Positions 44,246 to 52,021 of a stretch of DNA of 64,000 nucleotides are shown one piece after another. Below the pieces are notes generated by a model that did no database searches, was not told the origin of the DNA, and saw nothing but the letters and a program-made list of their open reading frames with translations. A program made the position numbers and the translations under genes. The stretch comes from Methylobacterium sp. C25 (GTDB lineage: Bacteria; Pseudomonadota; Alphaproteobacteria; Rhizobiales; Beijerinckiaceae), in assembly GCF_021352225.1 (NCBI RefSeq), contig NZ_JAAUVI010000009.1, positions 111,206-175,205 on the forward strand. The letters run 5' to 3'. The first letter of the stretch is position 1, and the number at the start of each line of letters is the position of its first letter.

Positions 44246-45295
44246 ATGACGGCGAGTGCGATGGTTCCGAGCGAAGTTCTTGATTCCTATTGGCGGTTCG
44301 CGGCCGAGCGACAAGCGATCCTGTTCCGCCGGCTCGCCGGAGAGCCTGGCCCTTGGACCAACGATCCAATCCTTCGCGCGTATCGCTTCACAAACGCCTA
44401 CCGAGTGGCCGACCGGGTCAGCCAATATCTCATTCGGGAGGTTCAGCAGCGAGCGGATCGTAGCCAAGAGCCGAACGAGATCTTTTTCCGAACCATCCTG
44501 TTCAAGCTCTTCAACCGTATCGACACCTGGGAGGCGCTTGAGGATTCCTTGGGGCCGCTCGCGTGGAAAACAGTTGATCTCGTGAAAGCAGTGTCGGTCC
44601 TGGATGCGCGCCAAGCCGCTGGCACGCGGAACTACTCCGCGGCCTACATCATGCCGCCGCCCGCTCTGGGCCACGCCCGTAAGCACCGCAACCATCTCGC
44701 GCTTCTGGAGCGCATGATGCAGGACAGGCTTCCAGATCGACTCCGCCAGGCACCTTCGCTTGCCGACGTTTACGATAAGCTGCTGCGCTACCCAGGCCTC
44801 GGTCCATTCCTGGCCTTTCAGTACGCCATCGACCTCAACTACGCGGACCTGCTCGACTTCGACGAGAACGATTTTGTGGTCGCCGGTCCAGGCGCCCTCG
44901 ATGGCATCGCGAAATGCTTTGTGAGCACCGGCGGCCGCTCGCCCAGGACCGTGATCGAGTGGATGGTTGAACATCAGGATGCGGAGTTCGATCGACTCGG
45001 CCTGACCTTCCAGCGCCTTGGTGGGCGCAGGCTTCACCTGATCGACTGTCAAAACCTGTTCTGCGAGATCTCCAAATATGCTCGCGTCGCCCATCCCAAG
45101 ATTAGGGGCCTGTTGGGACGGACGCAGATCAAGCAGACCTATCGCGTGGACGCGAGCCCGGCAGAACCGATTGTGCTTCCGCGCCGCTGGGCCGCAGAGC
45201 TCACCGCGGCGCCCCTTCAGGCGTTGCAGGGCGTGTCCGCCGAAGCCCGGCGCAAGGCCGCGACGACGCTCGCGACCATCGCTGCACATGCGTAG
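44246..45295 (+). CDS. Protein resembling thymine pyrophosphorylase/HMU-kinase hypermodification family
   Basis: The 349-residue protein has an N-terminal block VLDSYWRFAAERQAILFRRLAGEPGPWTNDPIL, then YRFTNAYRVADRVSQYLI, EIFFRTILFKLFNRIDTW and LRYPGLGPFLAFQYAIDLNYA. This order matches the helical family that includes alpha-glutamyl/putrescinyl-thymine pyrophosphorylases and 5-hydroxymethyluracil DNA kinase-associated domains, predicted from phage DNA hypermodification gene sets. The helix-hairpin-like GLGPF segment and N-terminal FTN/R motifs are shared. It is the last gene of the operon, 25 bases after the dUTPase-like gene; ATG 44261 is an alternative start. It may attach or remove a group on a pyrimidine in DNA or in the nucleotide pool. 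Confidence 0.65.
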   Translation: MTASAMVPSEVLDSYWRFAAERQAILFRRLAGEPGPWTNDPILRAYRFTNAYRVADRVSQYLIREVQQRADRSQEPNEIFFRTILFKLFNRIDTWEALEDSLGPLAWKTVDLVKAVSVLDARQAAGTRNYSAAYIMPPPALGHARKHRNHLALLERMMQDRLPDRLRQAPSLADVYDKLLRYPGLGPFLAFQYAIDLNYADLLDFDENDFVVAGPGALDGIAKCFVSTGGRSPRTVIEWMVEHQDAEFDRLGLTFQRLGGRRLHLIDCQNLFCEISKYARVAHPKIRGLLGRTQIKQTYRVDASPAEPIVLPRRWAAELTAAPLQALQGVSAEARRKAATTLATIAAHA

Positions 45296-45310
45296 CCGTG
45301 GCAGCCTTGA

Positions 45311-46381
45311 TCACTTCTTGGCCCGCTTCTTCTTGCCCTTCCCCTTCCTCGGCTTGTCGTCGTCCACTTCGCGCTGAAACGTCACATAATCCTTCCAGGC
45401 TTTCCCGTTCGTCTTGTGGATGTTGATCTCGATGTAGGCCTCTCTCAGCCGGTCGAGGATTGTCACGAGCGCCTTCATCATCTCACGCCGAGCGCCGTCA
45501 ATTTCGTTCCAGATCGCCTGACGATCGGTCGGCAACGGCAAGTCTCCCGGATTGCTGAAGACGTGAAGCCGGCCGCTCGGCGTATCATGATATTGCTCGT
45601 CATGGGCGAGCGCCCGCGTCCAAGCCTGGAACAGGGTATCGACGGCGTCGCGGAGGACGGGGTCATAGAGGCTGAACAGGCTGTTTGCGACCACGCCACG
45701 GAAGTTCTCAAAGAACCAGATCGCCCTGTCCGAGATAGCGTACGGCAGATCGAGGATGTGCTGGTCCAACGTCGGAAGGTGGAGCGAGCGCATGAGCCAG
45801 TTCATGTTCTCGACGTCGTGGTCGTGCTCAATCTTCTCCCGCGTCAATCCCCTAAGTTCAGCCGGACGCTTTGGGTTCTTCGCCAGTACGGCGCCGACAG
45901 CGACCTCGAGGAACGCTGCTAGGGCGTCCCGCTTCGCCTTCAGATCACTTTCCGCGAGCCGGTACGGGCTCGCACGGTTCTGAATGAAATCGAACGGTAA
46001 GTCGCCGGGAAAGCTGCCGTGCTCCTCGTTGAACAACAGGATGACACGGTCCCAGCCGAGCGTGGCGACCGCGTAGCCCAACTCATACCCGACGTTCGGG
46101 TTGGGGCAAGGTCGAGTCGCGCCAGGCGACGTCACAGTTGTCACGTCGGCGATGAAAACGGTCGCGGCTTCGATCTTCTCAAGAATCTTCAGAGCGATGT
46201 TGGGGCTGCCCGACGTGTCGCGCGTCGCTTCGTCGGGCACGAGCTTCAAAGCCGGATCGGCCGCTTCGAGGCGCTTGCAAGCTAGGGCCAGGGCCGCTCT
46301 GATCGCGTTGAGGTTTGTCTTCTTCGGAGAGTCGCTCTGCCACGAATAGAAGACATGAACACTGCTCTTTTTCGGCATCAA
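45311..46381 (-). CDS. TIR-like nucleotide-binding effector candidate
   Basis: The 356-residue protein begins with a Rossmann-like domain: VHVFYSWQSDSPKKTNLNAIRAAL, LVPDEATRDTSGSP, VFIADVTTV and NPNVGYELGYAVATLGWDRVILLFN. Glu100 in NVGYELGYA sits where TIR and deoxyribosyltransferase-like NAD-processing enzymes have the catalytic acid. The remaining 220 residues are helical and end in a strongly basic tail (KPRKGKGKKKRAKK). Similar YSWQSD proteins occur in defence islands. It is convergent with the operon, with 15 bases between stop codons. An abortive, NAD- or nucleotide-consuming effector is the working idea. The basic tail suggests nucleic-acid or membrane contact. Confidence 0.7.
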   Translation of the reverse strand: MMPKKSSVHVFYSWQSDSPKKTNLNAIRAALALACKRLEAADPALKLVPDEATRDTSGSPNIALKILEKIEAATVFIADVTTVTSPGATRPCPNPNVGYELGYAVATLGWDRVILLFNEEHGSFPGDLPFDFIQNRASPYRLAESDLKAKRDALAAFLEVAVGAVLAKNPKRPAELRGLTREKIEHDHDVENMNWLMRSLHLPTLDQHILDLPYAISDRAIWFFENFRGVVANSLFSLYDPVLRDAVDTLFQAWTRALAHDEQYHDTPSGRLHVFSNPGDLPLPTDRQAIWNEIDGARREMMKALVTILDRLREAYIEINIHKTNGKAWKDYVTFQREVDDDKPRKGKGKKKRAKK

Positions 46382-46946
46382 CGCTGATCCCGCGTCGACG
46401 TCGGCTTGAGCGCCTTGTGCAGCGTAGATCGATGAACGCCAAGTGTTCGCGCTATTTCCGAGACACTGGCCTCCGGATCATTCAGTAGTCTTTTCGCCAT
46501 CCGCACCTTCTCCGGATTGAGCTTCGGAGGACGACCGCCTTTTCGTCTTCGCGCCCGTGCCGCCGCGAGACCCGCTTGAGTTCGCTCGCGGATCAACTCT
46601 CGTTCGAACTGAGCGAGTGCTCCGAACAGATGAAAGATCAAACGCCCATTCGGCATGGTCGTGTCGATGCCTTCGCCGAGACTGCGCAGGCCGACCCCGC
46701 TGTCTTTTAGGCGTTGCACGATCTCGATCAGATGTGGGAGCGATCGCGCAAGGCGATCAAGCCGCCACACGACTAGAGTATCGCCGCGCCGAAGGTGGCT
46801 TACGATGTCGGCGAGAACCGGGCGACTCGCGTTGGCGCCAGAAGCATGTTCCGAAAAAAGGCGCTCGCAGCCGGCTGCGGCCAGCGCATCGAGCTGGAGG
46901 CGAGTGCTCTGCTCATCCGTCGAGACTCATCGTACCCAATCAGCAT
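46378..46946 (-). pseudogene. Frame-broken serine resolvase (Tn3/Pin type)
   Basis: Read from the ATG at 46946, the sequence gives MLIGY and then loses frame. In the next frame VSTDEQSTRLQLDALAAAGCERLFSEHASG, VVWRLDRLARSLPHL, ALAQFERELIRERTQAGLAAARARRRKGG and a C-terminal HTH (SEIARTLGVHRSTLHKAL) are intact to the stop at 46378. Compared with the expected GYARVST, one base is missing and a TGA stands near 46927-46932. The catalytic-serine region is thus cut from its start codon. It overlaps the TIR-like gene start by four bases, so expression of that gene may have been coupled to it. Confidence 0.8.
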
Positions 46947-47300
46947 GTCGCAGAACTTAGCAATGCCCCCGGATTCGCGACACTGATTTTTCGACGATTT
47001 TCGCGCCGCTGGATGGCCTTCTCCGATGCTGATTAACGATCTGTCGAGAAAATTATCGTTTGCGCGACTGAAGATGTGTGCTTTCCGACAAGCACCGGAG
47101 TTCCGCTCATGGCGCAAAGGAGTGATGAGTGCGGTAATGATCAGCTTGGTTGAGTGGACAGCGGTCGATCCGCTTTATTTGAGATCAAAAATCAATTAAT
47201 GTTTACAAAATCAATCCTGGCGCCGTCTTGGCGCCAGGCAATAGCTTCATCGGTCGCTATCTAGATGATTTACTGGATTTAGAGCAGGCAACAATTTATA
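46947..47300. other. AT-rich gap next to broken resolvase
   Basis: No gene is supported. The first 80 bases (CGACACTGATTTTTCGACG and following) could be part of a transposon end or a res site for the resolvase, but no complete inverted repeat was found. A terminator-like hairpin lies at 47216-47238. Confidence 0.4.
47216..47238 (-). terminator. Terminator hairpin for the 47301-47624 gene
   Basis: CCTGGCGCC and GGCGCCAGG form a perfect 9-base stem with a 5-base loop. On the minus strand it is followed by ATTGATTTTG and lies about 60 bases after the stop of the small gene. Confidence 0.6.
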
Positions 47301-47624
47301 TTATGCTTTAATTGCCAGAAATATTTTCAATACATCGGAGGGAATAGCCATCCTGACCATCCCTGGGGCAGTTTCTTGTACGGCGCTCACTGCTTGTTCC
47401 GTTTTTTCTTCATCGGTCATCGAATTCCAGCGATTGGCGAATTCAAAACGCAATGCAGCATCGCGCTCACGTGAACGTTTTTGCGCTAGTATAAGGCTAT
47501 CGAATGTCCCGGTGATTGTGCCGATTGTATCCTGGGTATGGCCGCTGTGTACGTATTTATTGCGTACCAATTCAAGTAGTTGTTCCGCATTATATGCATA
47601 TGGTCCAAGATTTGACTCAGCCAT
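47301..47624 (-). CDS. Small hypothetical protein in AT-rich patch
   Basis: The 107-residue helical protein starts MAESNLGPYAYNAEQLLELV and ends RMAIPSDVLKIFLAIKA. The middle contains NKYVHSGHTQDTIGTITGTFDSL and a charged segment (AQKRSRERDAALRFEF). Base composition is clearly more AT-rich than the genes around it, a sign of separate acquisition. It has its own terminator-like hairpin and no gene partner on its strand. I do not recognise the family. Confidence 0.6.
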   Translation of the reverse strand: MAESNLGPYAYNAEQLLELVRNKYVHSGHTQDTIGTITGTFDSLILAQKRSRERDAALRFEFANRWNSMTDEEKTEQAVSAVQETAPGMVRMAIPSDVLKIFLAIKA

Positions 47625-47867
47625 GTAATTCTCTCTGACATGATTGCGGATCCAGCATCATCAGGCCCGCTTCCTAATTCTTTTCTACTCGATGCCCGCA
47701 CATTTCTTGCTCGCGTCGAGATAACAGACTTACAGAAAAGAGGAATCTATCGCAAGATTTCTTTGAGAATTACGTTTTAATGACAATTTTATGCAAAACT
47801 TCAGCAATCGATGCTTCATTGAAGGCTATGACATTCGCGCATCGATATTGAAGAGCTACGTTCGCCA

Positions 47868-49571
47868 ATGGTAACACCGAGCCTCCCGATCAGAGTCTTC
47901 CTTGCGCTGATTGTGGACATTGCCATCCTGATACTCGCCTACCCTGTCGTCTTCGTTCTCGTGCACGGGCTCAATCCTGCCGGCTGGCCGACGGGCGAGC
48001 TGGACCCACTGGCTTGGTTCGAGCATCTCACGCATCTCACTGAGCCGAAGCACGCCCTGGCGGCGATCGCCGTCTTGTATGAGACCTCGGTGGGCCAGGC
48101 GACCGCTCTGCACTATGGCGGGGCACCGGTCTTCTACGGCCTGATGGGCCTTCTCGCCCTCGTGCCCTTTCTCATCATCAGCCGCGGCCAACGTATGGCG
48201 GCCCGCCACGGCTCGACCCGATATGGCAACGCGCACTGGGCCTATCCGAAGGACGTGAAGCGAATGCGGCGCGGCCTGGAGCTCGGGCGTGATCCAAAGA
48301 CCGGTCGTGCCGTTCGTGTCATTGTTGAGGGCAATTTGCTCACGATCGCACCGCCCAGATCCGGTAAGACCAGCGGCCTAATATTGCCGAATCTCGTCAT
48401 GCCCGAGGTTGGCGCCTGGGGCGGTCCGGTCGTGGTCATCGACCCGAAAGGTGACGCATACAGAGCGGCGCGACGCCGTCGCGAAGCGATGGGGCGGCAG
48501 GTTCATTGTCTTGACCCACTTGGCTTGATCGGCGGAACGGATCGTTGGAATCCGCTCCTTCACACCAACCCGAGCGATACGACAGCGCTTCTGGCCACAG
48601 CTGCGGCTATGCTGCCAGAAGCGAAAGACGACTTGGAAGCTGGTCAATATTTCCGGAGCAGAGCCAGCGTTCTTCTGGCCGCTGCAATGCGTCAGGCACT
48701 CTCAGGTAACGACACCGACGCGGCAATCGTAGCGGCTTCCAATCTAGTCGGCGATCCCGATCGTTTCGCCGCTGCGCTGATAGCGACTAAGGACAAGCTT
48801 TCCGAGGATGCTCTCAGCATTTTAGGGTTCGATTCTCGCTCACGTGATCCTCTGCTCTCGACGGCCGCACAGGCATTGCAATTCCTGCTGGATGAGCGGC
48901 TACGCGCCGTCATGTCCGACCATACCTTCGATCTGACTGATCTTGCCGGCGGCAATCTCGATCTCTTTATCGTGACGCCCGCGGACGAACGCCGGAAAAT
49001 CCTCGCGCCTTATCTGCGCTGGTTACTCGCCGAGCTTTTCGCGACGATCCGCAAAAATCGTCCCTCTGAACGCATTGTCGTCTTCATCGACGAAGCCGCC
49101 GTCCTTGGCCGGTTTGACGCCATCTCGAAGGGTGTCGGCGAGCTGCCGGGCTACGGGGTCTCGATCTGGAGCTTCTGGCAGAATCGGGCTCAGATTATCG
49201 ATACCTATGGTCAAGCGGGGGCTGATAACCTTTTCGGAACGGCCGAGGTGACGACGCTGTTCAACACGAGCCGCGTTCTTCCGGACGAGGCAGAGTACTG
49301 GTCGAGAGCGATCGGAACTTTCACGGGTGTCGACACCGAGGAAGTTGCCGGTCCCGGAGGCGGTACGATTATTAAGAGGCGCCCTGTCGAGGAGCGGCTC
49401 GTTCCCGCAACCGAGCTCAATGGAATCACGCAGCGTCAGGCCATCCACTTCCTGTCTGGCTCAGCGCATACGTCCGATCCGCTGTTGCTCGACAAGACAC
49501 GGCCGTTTGTTGAAGAGCGCTTCGCTGGCCTGCTCGATACCGTTGCACCGGTCGGCCCCCTCAAGATCTGA
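47868..49571 (+). CDS. traG: VirD4/TraG-family type IV coupling protein
   Basis: The 567-residue protein has two N-terminal membrane helices (VFLALIVDIAILILAYPVVFVLV; YGLMGLLALVPFLIIS). Next come Walker A APPRSGKTSGLILPN, VVVIDPKGDAYRAARRRREA, the conserved RWNPL segment, and Walker B VVFIDEAAVLGRFD followed by VSIWSFWQNRAQI. It is an AAA-type ATPase that brings the relaxase-DNA complex to a type IV channel. No VirB-type channel genes are in the window. It is separated from the relaxase by a leftward three-gene set. Confidence 0.93.
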   Translation: MVTPSLPIRVFLALIVDIAILILAYPVVFVLVHGLNPAGWPTGELDPLAWFEHLTHLTEPKHALAAIAVLYETSVGQATALHYGGAPVFYGLMGLLALVPFLIISRGQRMAARHGSTRYGNAHWAYPKDVKRMRRGLELGRDPKTGRAVRVIVEGNLLTIAPPRSGKTSGLILPNLVMPEVGAWGGPVVVIDPKGDAYRAARRRREAMGRQVHCLDPLGLIGGTDRWNPLLHTNPSDTTALLATAAAMLPEAKDDLEAGQYFRSRASVLLAAAMRQALSGNDTDAAIVAASNLVGDPDRFAAALIATKDKLSEDALSILGFDSRSRDPLLSTAAQALQFLLDERLRAVMSDHTFDLTDLAGGNLDLFIVTPADERRKILAPYLRWLLAELFATIRKNRPSERIVVFIDEAAVLGRFDAISKGVGELPGYGVSIWSFWQNRAQIIDTYGQAGADNLFGTAEVTTLFNTSRVLPDEAEYWSRAIGTFTGVDTEEVAGPGGGTIIKRRPVEERLVPATELNGITQRQAIHFLSGSAHTSDPLLLDKTRPFVEERFAGLLDTVAPVGPLKI

Positions 49572-49592
49572 GGCCTGATCGCCGTTCGCGCT

Positions 49593-50171
49593 TCAGCGCG
49601 CAAACTGCAACACAGCGAGCGGGATGACGGCTGTGAGATAACCTTGACCCGGCATCCATTGGCGTGCCTCCGCCTGCGCACCATCGATGCGGCGAACCTG
49701 CAGGTGCAGGCCAGCTGAGAGGGCGGCAGCTTCGCGTCTTCCATCCGGATGGACCAGCGTGACCACCATCCGGTTTCGTAGCGTCGCCCGTTCCGCACTT
49801 CGCATCCATGCAAATCCCACGAGGGCGCCAAGAATGGCGAGTCCTACGGCGGGACCGCGCAGCCTTCGCATGAGCCTGATGCCCCGCACGCGCCGAGCGA
49901 GCCGAGAGAAGGCCCCGGTCAATCGCGGCTTGCGCAAACCCGATTGAAGAGATTGCCGCAGCGTCGCGCGGTCGCTCGCAACGAGCGCAGGATCGTCCAA
50001 GGCCGCGAGGCGGGCATCCGGCGGAGACCGCAACAAATCGGCCATGAGCTCATGACTGCGCGCTTCGACAGCGGCTTGAGCGCTGGCGGCGTCGATTCGG
50101 GCCTGCCGGATCGACGCCTTGGGAGATAAGGCCGCGCGTTTGGGGCTGGTCTTCGTCGGCGACGCACTCAT
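49593..50171 (-). CDS. Hypothetical membrane protein of the conjugation module
   Basis: The 192-residue protein has a basic, Ala-rich cytoplasmic N-terminal region of about 105 residues, one membrane helix (GPAVGLAILGALVGFAW) and a periplasmic domain of about 65 residues rich in beta strands (NRMVVTLVHPDGRREAAALSAGLHLQVRRI). It overlaps the ParA-like gene by four bases and so belongs to the traK/traL-like set. I do not recognise a family; similar proteins of unknown role sit between traG and traA in alphaproteobacterial mobilizable elements. Confidence 0.7.
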   Translation of the reverse strand: MSASPTKTSPKRAALSPKASIRQARIDAASAQAAVEARSHELMADLLRSPPDARLAALDDPALVASDRATLRQSLQSGLRKPRLTGAFSRLARRVRGIRLMRRLRGPAVGLAILGALVGFAWMRSAERATLRNRMVVTLVHPDGRREAAALSAGLHLQVRRIDGAQAEARQWMPGQGYLTAVIPLAVLQFAR

Positions 50172-50887
50172 CCGACCAGCCAGGTCGCCGCAGGCTCGAC
50201 CGCTTGCATCGCCTCCAGGCGGATGCGGGTGAGATCGCGCAGGATGCGGGCACCGAGCGCGAGACCATGCTTCTCGTTCAGCTTGGCGGCATCCAGTCTC
50301 GGAATCGAAGCGAGGCCGCCGGCCTGGAGCAGTTCGGCCGCCCTTTCCTCCATCACCTGCTCGGCGAGGTGAGTGACGGCTGCGCCATCGGCGATTCTCG
50401 CGAGCAGCTTGGCCTCGACCTCGCCACGCAGGCGGTTCTCGATCAGGAAGCGTGCGGTGGCGAAGGGCTTGGCCCGCACCATCAGTTTGGGTGCTTCGGC
50501 GAGCGCACCGGGCTCGGCAGTGACCAGAACGAGAATCCCGACCGCGACTCCCGCGGCATTGAGATCAGGGCCGAGATCGGCGAGCAGCGTCAGCAGCGAG
50601 CCGCTGGTATTGGCTCCGACATCCACGATGGTCGGCAGGCGCGCCCGCGTCATCGCATTGACGATGGGGTCGAACTCGCTGCGGGCGGCGCGGCCGCCGG
50701 TGCGCTCGATCTCTTCACGAGCCGCTCGCATCGAGAAGAAGCTCACACGCTCGCCGAGTTCTAGAAGTCTCTGCGAGGCGTCGATCTCGATCACGGGACT
50801 GTCGGGCACGGCCTCTGCGAGGGCCCGGGCTACCAAGCTTTTTCCGACGCCGCCCTTATCCTGGACGACGAGCAACATACGCGGCAT
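50168..50887 (-). CDS. ParA/MinD-like ATPase of the conjugation module (TraL-like)
   Basis: The 239-residue protein opens MPRMLLVVQDKGGVGKSLVA with a deviant Walker A box (KGGVGKS). It has IVDVGANTSGSLLTLLADL in the place of switch/Walker B, and a helical C-terminal half. ParA-like proteins of this type occur next to traK and traJ in relaxosome operons and may position or load the transfer complex. It lies three bases after the 166-residue gene and overlaps the next gene by four bases. Partition of the element is the alternative role, but no ParB partner is adjacent. Confidence 0.8.
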   Translation of the reverse strand: MPRMLLVVQDKGGVGKSLVARALAEAVPDSPVIEIDASQRLLELGERVSFFSMRAAREEIERTGGRAARSEFDPIVNAMTRARLPTIVDVGANTSGSLLTLLADLGPDLNAAGVAVGILVLVTAEPGALAEAPKLMVRAKPFATARFLIENRLRGEVEAKLLARIADGAAVTHLAEQVMEERAAELLQAGGLASIPRLDAAKLNEKHGLALGARILRDLTRIRLEAMQAVEPAATWLVG

Positions 50888-50890
50888 GAA

Positions 50891-51391
50891 TCAATCCTTT
50901 TTCAGCAGTTCTTGGATGTGTTCGAGGCTTCTGCGTCTGATCACATCTTCTGTGTCCGACAGAGCAGCATGCTTTTCGTCGGCTATAGCGGGCCGCGTCA
51001 GCTCGGCAGCGAGCCGAACCGGACTGCTCATCTTTGCGGGAGCCTGCATGCAGACGGGGCGGACGAGATCGGCGCGCGCTAGACGCTCAGCCTCTCTTGC
51101 TGCCCTGCGCCGATCCTGCCGCTCGACGCTGGCGATAAGCGCCGTGAGACGTCGGCCGGTCAGTGCAGCGCCATGGCTCTGCGTCACGCCTTGGGCTGCC
51201 AGCCCCGCAGCGAGATCGACCCAGGTCGCTCCCTCCGCGTGCAGGCGCTGCAACAGGTCGAGATGGTGGCGAACGACCGCCATCGCGCCGGTCAGCCGGC
51301 GAGACCCCGGCGCCAAAGCAGGCGACCGCGTCTCGCGCAGGCGCGCGACATCGCTTTTGAGACGAGCTGGATCGAGATGACGTGTCGGCAT
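50891..51391 (-). CDS. Relaxosome accessory protein candidate (TraK-like)
   Basis: The 166-residue basic helical protein starts MPTRHLDPARLKSDVARLRE and has a HTH-like middle (EGATWVDLAAGLAAQGVTQSHGAALTGRRLTALIASVERQDRRRAA). TraK-type proteins with this layout bind oriT. Its start lies seven bases from the oriT-like inverted repeat at 51398-51511, which fits a DNA-binding role there and autoregulation. The family name is inferred mainly from position. Confidence 0.65.
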   Translation of the reverse strand: MPTRHLDPARLKSDVARLRETRSPALAPGSRRLTGAMAVVRHHLDLLQRLHAEGATWVDLAAGLAAQGVTQSHGAALTGRRLTALIASVERQDRRRAAREAERLARADLVRPVCMQAPAKMSSPVRLAAELTRPAIADEKHAALSDTEDVIRRRSLEHIQELLKKD

Positions 51392-51397
51392 GAGCCA

Positions 51398-51511
51398 ACA
51401 TCGCCGACGCGCCGCGCCTTAACCGGGCCCCCGGTGTGGATCTAAGGTCGAGGTTGCTTGAACCTCGATCCAGACATGGGGTCGGGGTAAGGCGCGGCGC
51501 GTCGGCGATGT
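51398..51511. other. Candidate oriT: long nested palindrome
   Basis: A perfect 24-base inverted repeat (51398-51421 and 51488-51511; the inner ends read CTTA and TAAG) encloses 66 bases. Inside it is a second hairpin, TCGAGGTT-GCTTG-AACCTCGA (51448-51468). The structure sits in the divergent gap between the TraK-like gene and the relaxase operon, the usual place for oriT in TraA/MobF-type systems. The 11-base repeats lie 49 bases to the right. The nick site is not identified. Confidence 0.65.
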
Positions 51512-51559
51512 GAAGCTGTCAAAAACGTCGCCCGCTTCGCCATTAAGGTCAAGCCGGAA

Positions 51560-51612
51560 AGGCCACAGAGGGCCACAAGAGGACTACGAAAGGACCACAA
51601 AAGGCCAACAAG
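51560..51612. repeat. Five 11-base iterons
   Basis: Five consecutive units of the form AGGxCCACAAG (AGGGCCACAAG, AGGACTACGAA, AGGACCACAAA, AGGCCAACAAG and a 9-base first unit) repeat with an 11-base period, about one helical turn. They lie between the palindrome and the RHH/relaxase genes and could be the binding array of an accessory protein. Confidence 0.65.
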
Positions 51613-51745
51613 CTTGAGGGGATCACACCACACGCACTAAAGCTGCTCGGCGTTAACCGTAACGCTGCAGACCGCCGACCCAGGTCTTGTCGCCGCATCG
51701 AATCCGACGCCACGATCGATGCCCGTACTCCCGCCTGGGATTTCT

Positions 51746-52021
51746 ATGTCGGCCCTTCGATCTCTAACCATCGAGCTTGATAGCAATCTCGGTTCGCGTC
51801 TCAAGGAGGCAGCCGATCGCACCGGCCTGACACCTGCGGAACTCGTATTGCGAGCGCTGGGAAACGAACTCGACGGCCTTACGGCTTACGCCCGCATCAC
51901 CGACGAGATCAATCGGGTCAAAGATGGGCTCGCCTCCCTTGCCGGCCTCGTCGGCGAAGCTCTCGCGGAACCGTCAGCGGGTGAGGTCGCCTCCATCTGC
52001 CGGTACAGGACTGGCGCGTGA
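51746..52021 (+). CDS. Small DNA-binding accessory protein candidate
   Basis: The 91-residue protein starts MSALRSLTIELDSNLGSRLK and has the strand-helix-helix pattern of ribbon-helix-helix proteins (LTIELDSNLGSRLKEAADRTGLTPAELVLRALGNEL), then a helical tail. RHH proteins next to relaxases bind oriT and regulate transfer genes. The gene overlaps the relaxase start by four bases (GTGA). ATG 51746 is preferred over an upstream start at 51719. The iterons 130 bases upstream are a likely target. Confidence 0.75.
   Translation: MSALRSLTIELDSNLGSRLKEAADRTGLTPAELVLRALGNELDGLTAYARITDEINRVKDGLASLAGLVGEALAEPSAGEVASICRYRTGA

Noticed and set aside
51560..51612. Short regular repeats considered as a CRISPR array
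   Set aside because: Units are 11 bases with no spacers between them; they fit protein-binding iterons. No cas gene was seen in the window.
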